From Sphingomonadaceae bacterium 3R27E2-A (GTDB taxonomy: Bacteria > Pseudomonadota > Alphaproteobacteria > Sphingomonadales > Sphingomonadaceae): a stretch of DNA of 64,000 bases. Position 1 is the first letter of the stretch. Each line of letters begins with the position of its first letter. Position numbers and translations under genes: made by a program. This document shows positions 62,213-64,000 of this stretch, piece by piece. The notes below the pieces were generated by a model, which was given only the letters and a program-made list of their open reading frames with translations, was not told the origin of the DNA and did no database searches. The stretch is taken from contig SCNT01000011.1 in assembly GCA_005503165.1 (NCBI GenBank), forward strand, positions 56,527 through 120,526. Reading direction: 5' to 3'.

Positions 62213-63601
62213 ATGTTCCGGCTGTTCAAACATTATGTCCCGCACGCGGTCGTCTGGCTTGCGCTGATCGAGTTTTTCGCATTGCTCGGCTCGGCCGAGG
62301 GGGCGTGGCACCTCTATGCGCACCAGGCCGGCTTCGATGCCGGCGATTTCCCCGATCGCTGGCTGCCCATCCTGACCTTCGCCGTGTCGAACATGCTCGC
62401 GATGATGGCGGTCGGCATGTACGGGACCGAGGCGCTGCGCGCGATGGGTTTCGCCACCGCGCGCCTGCTCGCGGCGATCTCGCTCGGGGTCATCTTTCTG
62501 TCGGTGCTGGGCTTCGTATTGCCGGCCGCGACGCTATGGCGCGCGAACAGCGTCTACGCCATGGCCCTCGCGATCGTCCTGCTGCTCGCGATCCGGCTGA
62601 TCCTGACGCAGAGCGCGGGAACCGACGCCTTCCGGCGGCGCATTCTGGTGCTGGGCGCGGGGCCACGCGCGGCGCGGCTGAAGGCGCTGTCGGAGGAGCC
62701 GGGACGCGGCTTCCAGATCGCGGGCTATGTCGCAATGGCCGCCAATGAAAAGGCGGTCGAAGGCGCGGTGCCGCGCGCCGAGGTCGCCAATCTCGCCGAC
62801 CATGCGGTGGCGCTCGGCGCGGGCGAGGTGGTTCTCGCAATGGAGGAACGGCGCGGCGCACTGCCGCTCGCCGACCTCTTGCGCGTCAAGACTACCGGCG
62901 TCCATGTCAACGATATCGCGAGCTTCCTCGAGCGCGAGACGGGGCGCGTCGACCTCGCGACCACCAACCCCAGTTTCCTGATCTTTTCCGACGGATTTTC
63001 GGCGGGACAGCGCATCGCCAAGGCGAGCAAGCGGGTCTTCGATATCGTCGCCAGCCTGATCGTGCTCGTTATCGGGCTGCCGCTGATCGTGATCGCGGGG
63101 ATTGCGGTTAAGTTCGACAGCAAGGGCCCGATCTTTTATCGCCAGCCGCGCGTCGGGCTGTTCGGCGAGGCCTATGATATCGTCAAGATCCGCTCGATGC
63201 GCACCGATGCCGAGGCCGCGGGGATTGCGGTGTGGGCGAGCGAGAACGACCCGCGCATCACGCGCGTCGGGCATATCATCCGCAAGCTGCGCATCGACGA
63301 ACTGCCGCAATTGTGGTGCGTGCTGAAAGGCGAGATGAGCTTCGTCGGCCCGCGGCCCGAGCGGCCGAGCTTCGTTGCGGAACTTGAGCGCGAGTTGCCC
63401 TATTATGCCGAGCGCCACATGGTGAAGCCCGGGCTGACCGGCTGGGCGCAGATCAACTACCCCTATGGCGCGTCGGTCGAGGATGCGCGCGTCAAACTCG
63501 AATACGACCTCTATTATGCCAAGAACTATTCGCCCTTCCTCGACCTCCTGATTCTGCTCCAGACGGTGCGCGTCGTGCTGTGGCCCGAGGGCGCGCGGTA
63601 G
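62213..63601 (+). CDS. Exopolysaccharide sugar transferase of the PEP-CTERM/EpsB type
   Basis: A 462-residue membrane protein that starts polysaccharide assembly by moving a sugar-phosphate to undecaprenyl phosphate. The N-terminal 120 residues hold four helices, followed by a CoA-binding-like Rossmann region ([20 protein letters not shown]). The C-terminal bacterial sugar transferase domain begins at about residue 275 ([50 protein letters not shown]). It contains [26 protein letters not shown] and ends [31 protein letters not shown]. The length and [20 protein letters not shown] match the EpsB family of exosortase-linked loci. The sensor kinase gene starts two bases after its stop codon. Confidence 0.9.
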   Translation: MFRLFKHYVPHAVVWLALIEFFALLGSAEGAWHLYAHQAGFDAGDFPDRWLPILTFAVSNMLAMMAVGMYGTEALRAMGFATARLLAAISLGVIFLSVLGFVLPAATLWRANSVYAMALAIVLLLAIRLILTQSAGTDAFRRRILVLGAGPRAARLKALSEEPGRGFQIAGYVAMAANEKAVEGAVPRAEVANLADHAVALGAGEVVLAMEERRGALPLADLLRVKTTGVHVNDIASFLERETGRVDLATTNPSFLIFSDGFSAGQRIAKASKRVFDIVASLIVLVIGLPLIVIAGIAVKFDSKGPIFYRQPRVGLFGEAYDIVKIRSMRTDAEAAGIAVWASENDPRITRVGHIIRKLRIDELPQLWCVLKGEMSFVGPRPERPSFVAELERELPYYAERHMVKPGLTGWAQINYPYGASVEDARVKLEYDLYYAKNYSPFLDLLILLQTVRVVLWPEGAR

Positions 63602-63603
63602 CC

Positions 63604-64000
63604 ATGGGCGCGCTCGCGGGCCTCTCCGAAGTCCTCTCCGTCCTCGGTCTGGCCGGGTTCGCGGGGGTGACCCTGTGGCTCGCGACGCGGCCGCGCACGC
63701 GCATGGCGGCGCTCATGCCCAGCTTCGGCTGGCTGGTGGCTGCGGCGGCGGCGATGGCGCTGTGGGCTGGGGCGAGCTGGATTTATCGGCCGGCGACCCC
63801 CGAGGCGCTGGTCGCGGGCGCGCTGCGCAATGCGGTGATGCTCTTCTGGCTGGGCGCAACCTTCTGGAACGCGCGCGCGCCGATGTCGCGGCCGCTGCGG
63901 CTGATCCAGCGGATGCTGATTGCCTTCTGCCTCGTCGCGCTGGTTTTCGGGGCGCTGGTCTGGCTGCGCGCGGGCGGGGTGCCCGGGGATTGGGCGGGAC
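63604..64000 (+). CDS. PrsK-type membrane sensor histidine kinase (N-terminal part, runs off the window)
   Basis: The reading frame is open to the window end, giving 132 residues. It has at least four hydrophobic segments: LSEVLSVLGLAGFAGVTLWLA, LMPSFGWLVAAAAAMALWAGASWIY, NAVMLFWLGATFWNA and IAFCLVALVFGALVWLRAGG. A multi-helix membrane domain directly after an EpsB-type transferase gene is the standard place of the XrtA/PEP-CTERM system kinase PrsK. The kinase domain itself is outside the window, so the name rests on context. The ATG follows the upstream stop codon by two bases, implying one transcript. Confidence 0.7.
   Translation, partial: MGALAGLSEVLSVLGLAGFAGVTLWLATRPRTRMAALMPSFGWLVAAAAAMALWAGASWIYRPATPEALVAGALRNAVMLFWLGATFWNARAPMSRPLRLIQRMLIAFCLVALVFGALVWLRAGGVPGDWAG

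Overview
The window is a high-GC chromosomal segment from an alphaproteobacterium of the Sphingomonadaceae, most like Sphingopyxis. The signs are a Pst/Pho cluster next to an OprO/P-type porin, a UrcA protein, a DUF465-TerC pair, many secreted peptidases (M13, S9, M20, DUF885), an isocitrate lyase divergent from an ScfR-type regulator, and the start of a PEP-CTERM-type exopolysaccharide locus. Genus and strain are inferred from gene content and protein style, not from a marker gene. I see no rRNA, tRNA or CRISPR array.

Layout. 1-4.8 kb: end of a TadG-like pilus protein gene, a squalene/phytoene-synthase-like protein, cysE with a DUF2794 gene, a membrane protein and an SDR. 4.8-12.8 kb: the phosphate block, with a porin preceded by a Pho box, convergent with phoB, phoU, pstB, pstA, pstC and pstS. 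pstS ends in a strong terminator hairpin and has Pho boxes upstream. 12.85-14.9 kb: a clearly AT-richer island of three tightly packed genes (membrane protein, ImmA/IrrE-like zinc peptidase, Beta-family protein). It looks horizontally acquired and is the best candidate for an undescribed, possibly anti-phage, system. 14.9-16.8 kb: a small monooxygenase gene, a decayed partial duplicate of it, and a concentric nest of inverted repeats.

16.9-35 kb: uvrA (with a LexA-type box), an M13 peptidase, a BCCT transporter, small envelope proteins including UrcA, a LytS/LytTR-type two-component pair, a MATE exporter, valS, an S9 peptidase and an HPP membrane protein. 35-46.4 kb: amidohydrolase, YpfJ-type zinc protease, patatin, 3-hydroxybutyrate dehydrogenase, M20 peptidase, a membrane-tethered LuxR-type regulator, an enoyl-CoA hydratase with an alpha/beta hydrolase, and DUF465-terC. 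46.4-52.9 kb: a WYL-like small protein, an amine oxidase, a TonB-like protein, and aceA divergent from its probable regulator. 53-64 kb: a large exported TPR-CHAT protein, an HD-GYP phosphodiesterase, a DUF885 peptidase, an AraC regulator with manC, and, divergently, an EpsB-type sugar transferase followed by the beginning of a PrsK-type sensor kinase.

Intergenic spaces carry several families of palindromic repeats, often at gene ends. In one case a repeat seems to supply a ribosome binding site, and in another a repeat fragment lies in frame inside a gene. Functionally the window links phosphate starvation, envelope proteolysis, acetate/fatty-acid use (aceA, SDR, enoyl-CoA hydratase, 3-HB dehydrogenase) and exopolysaccharide production.
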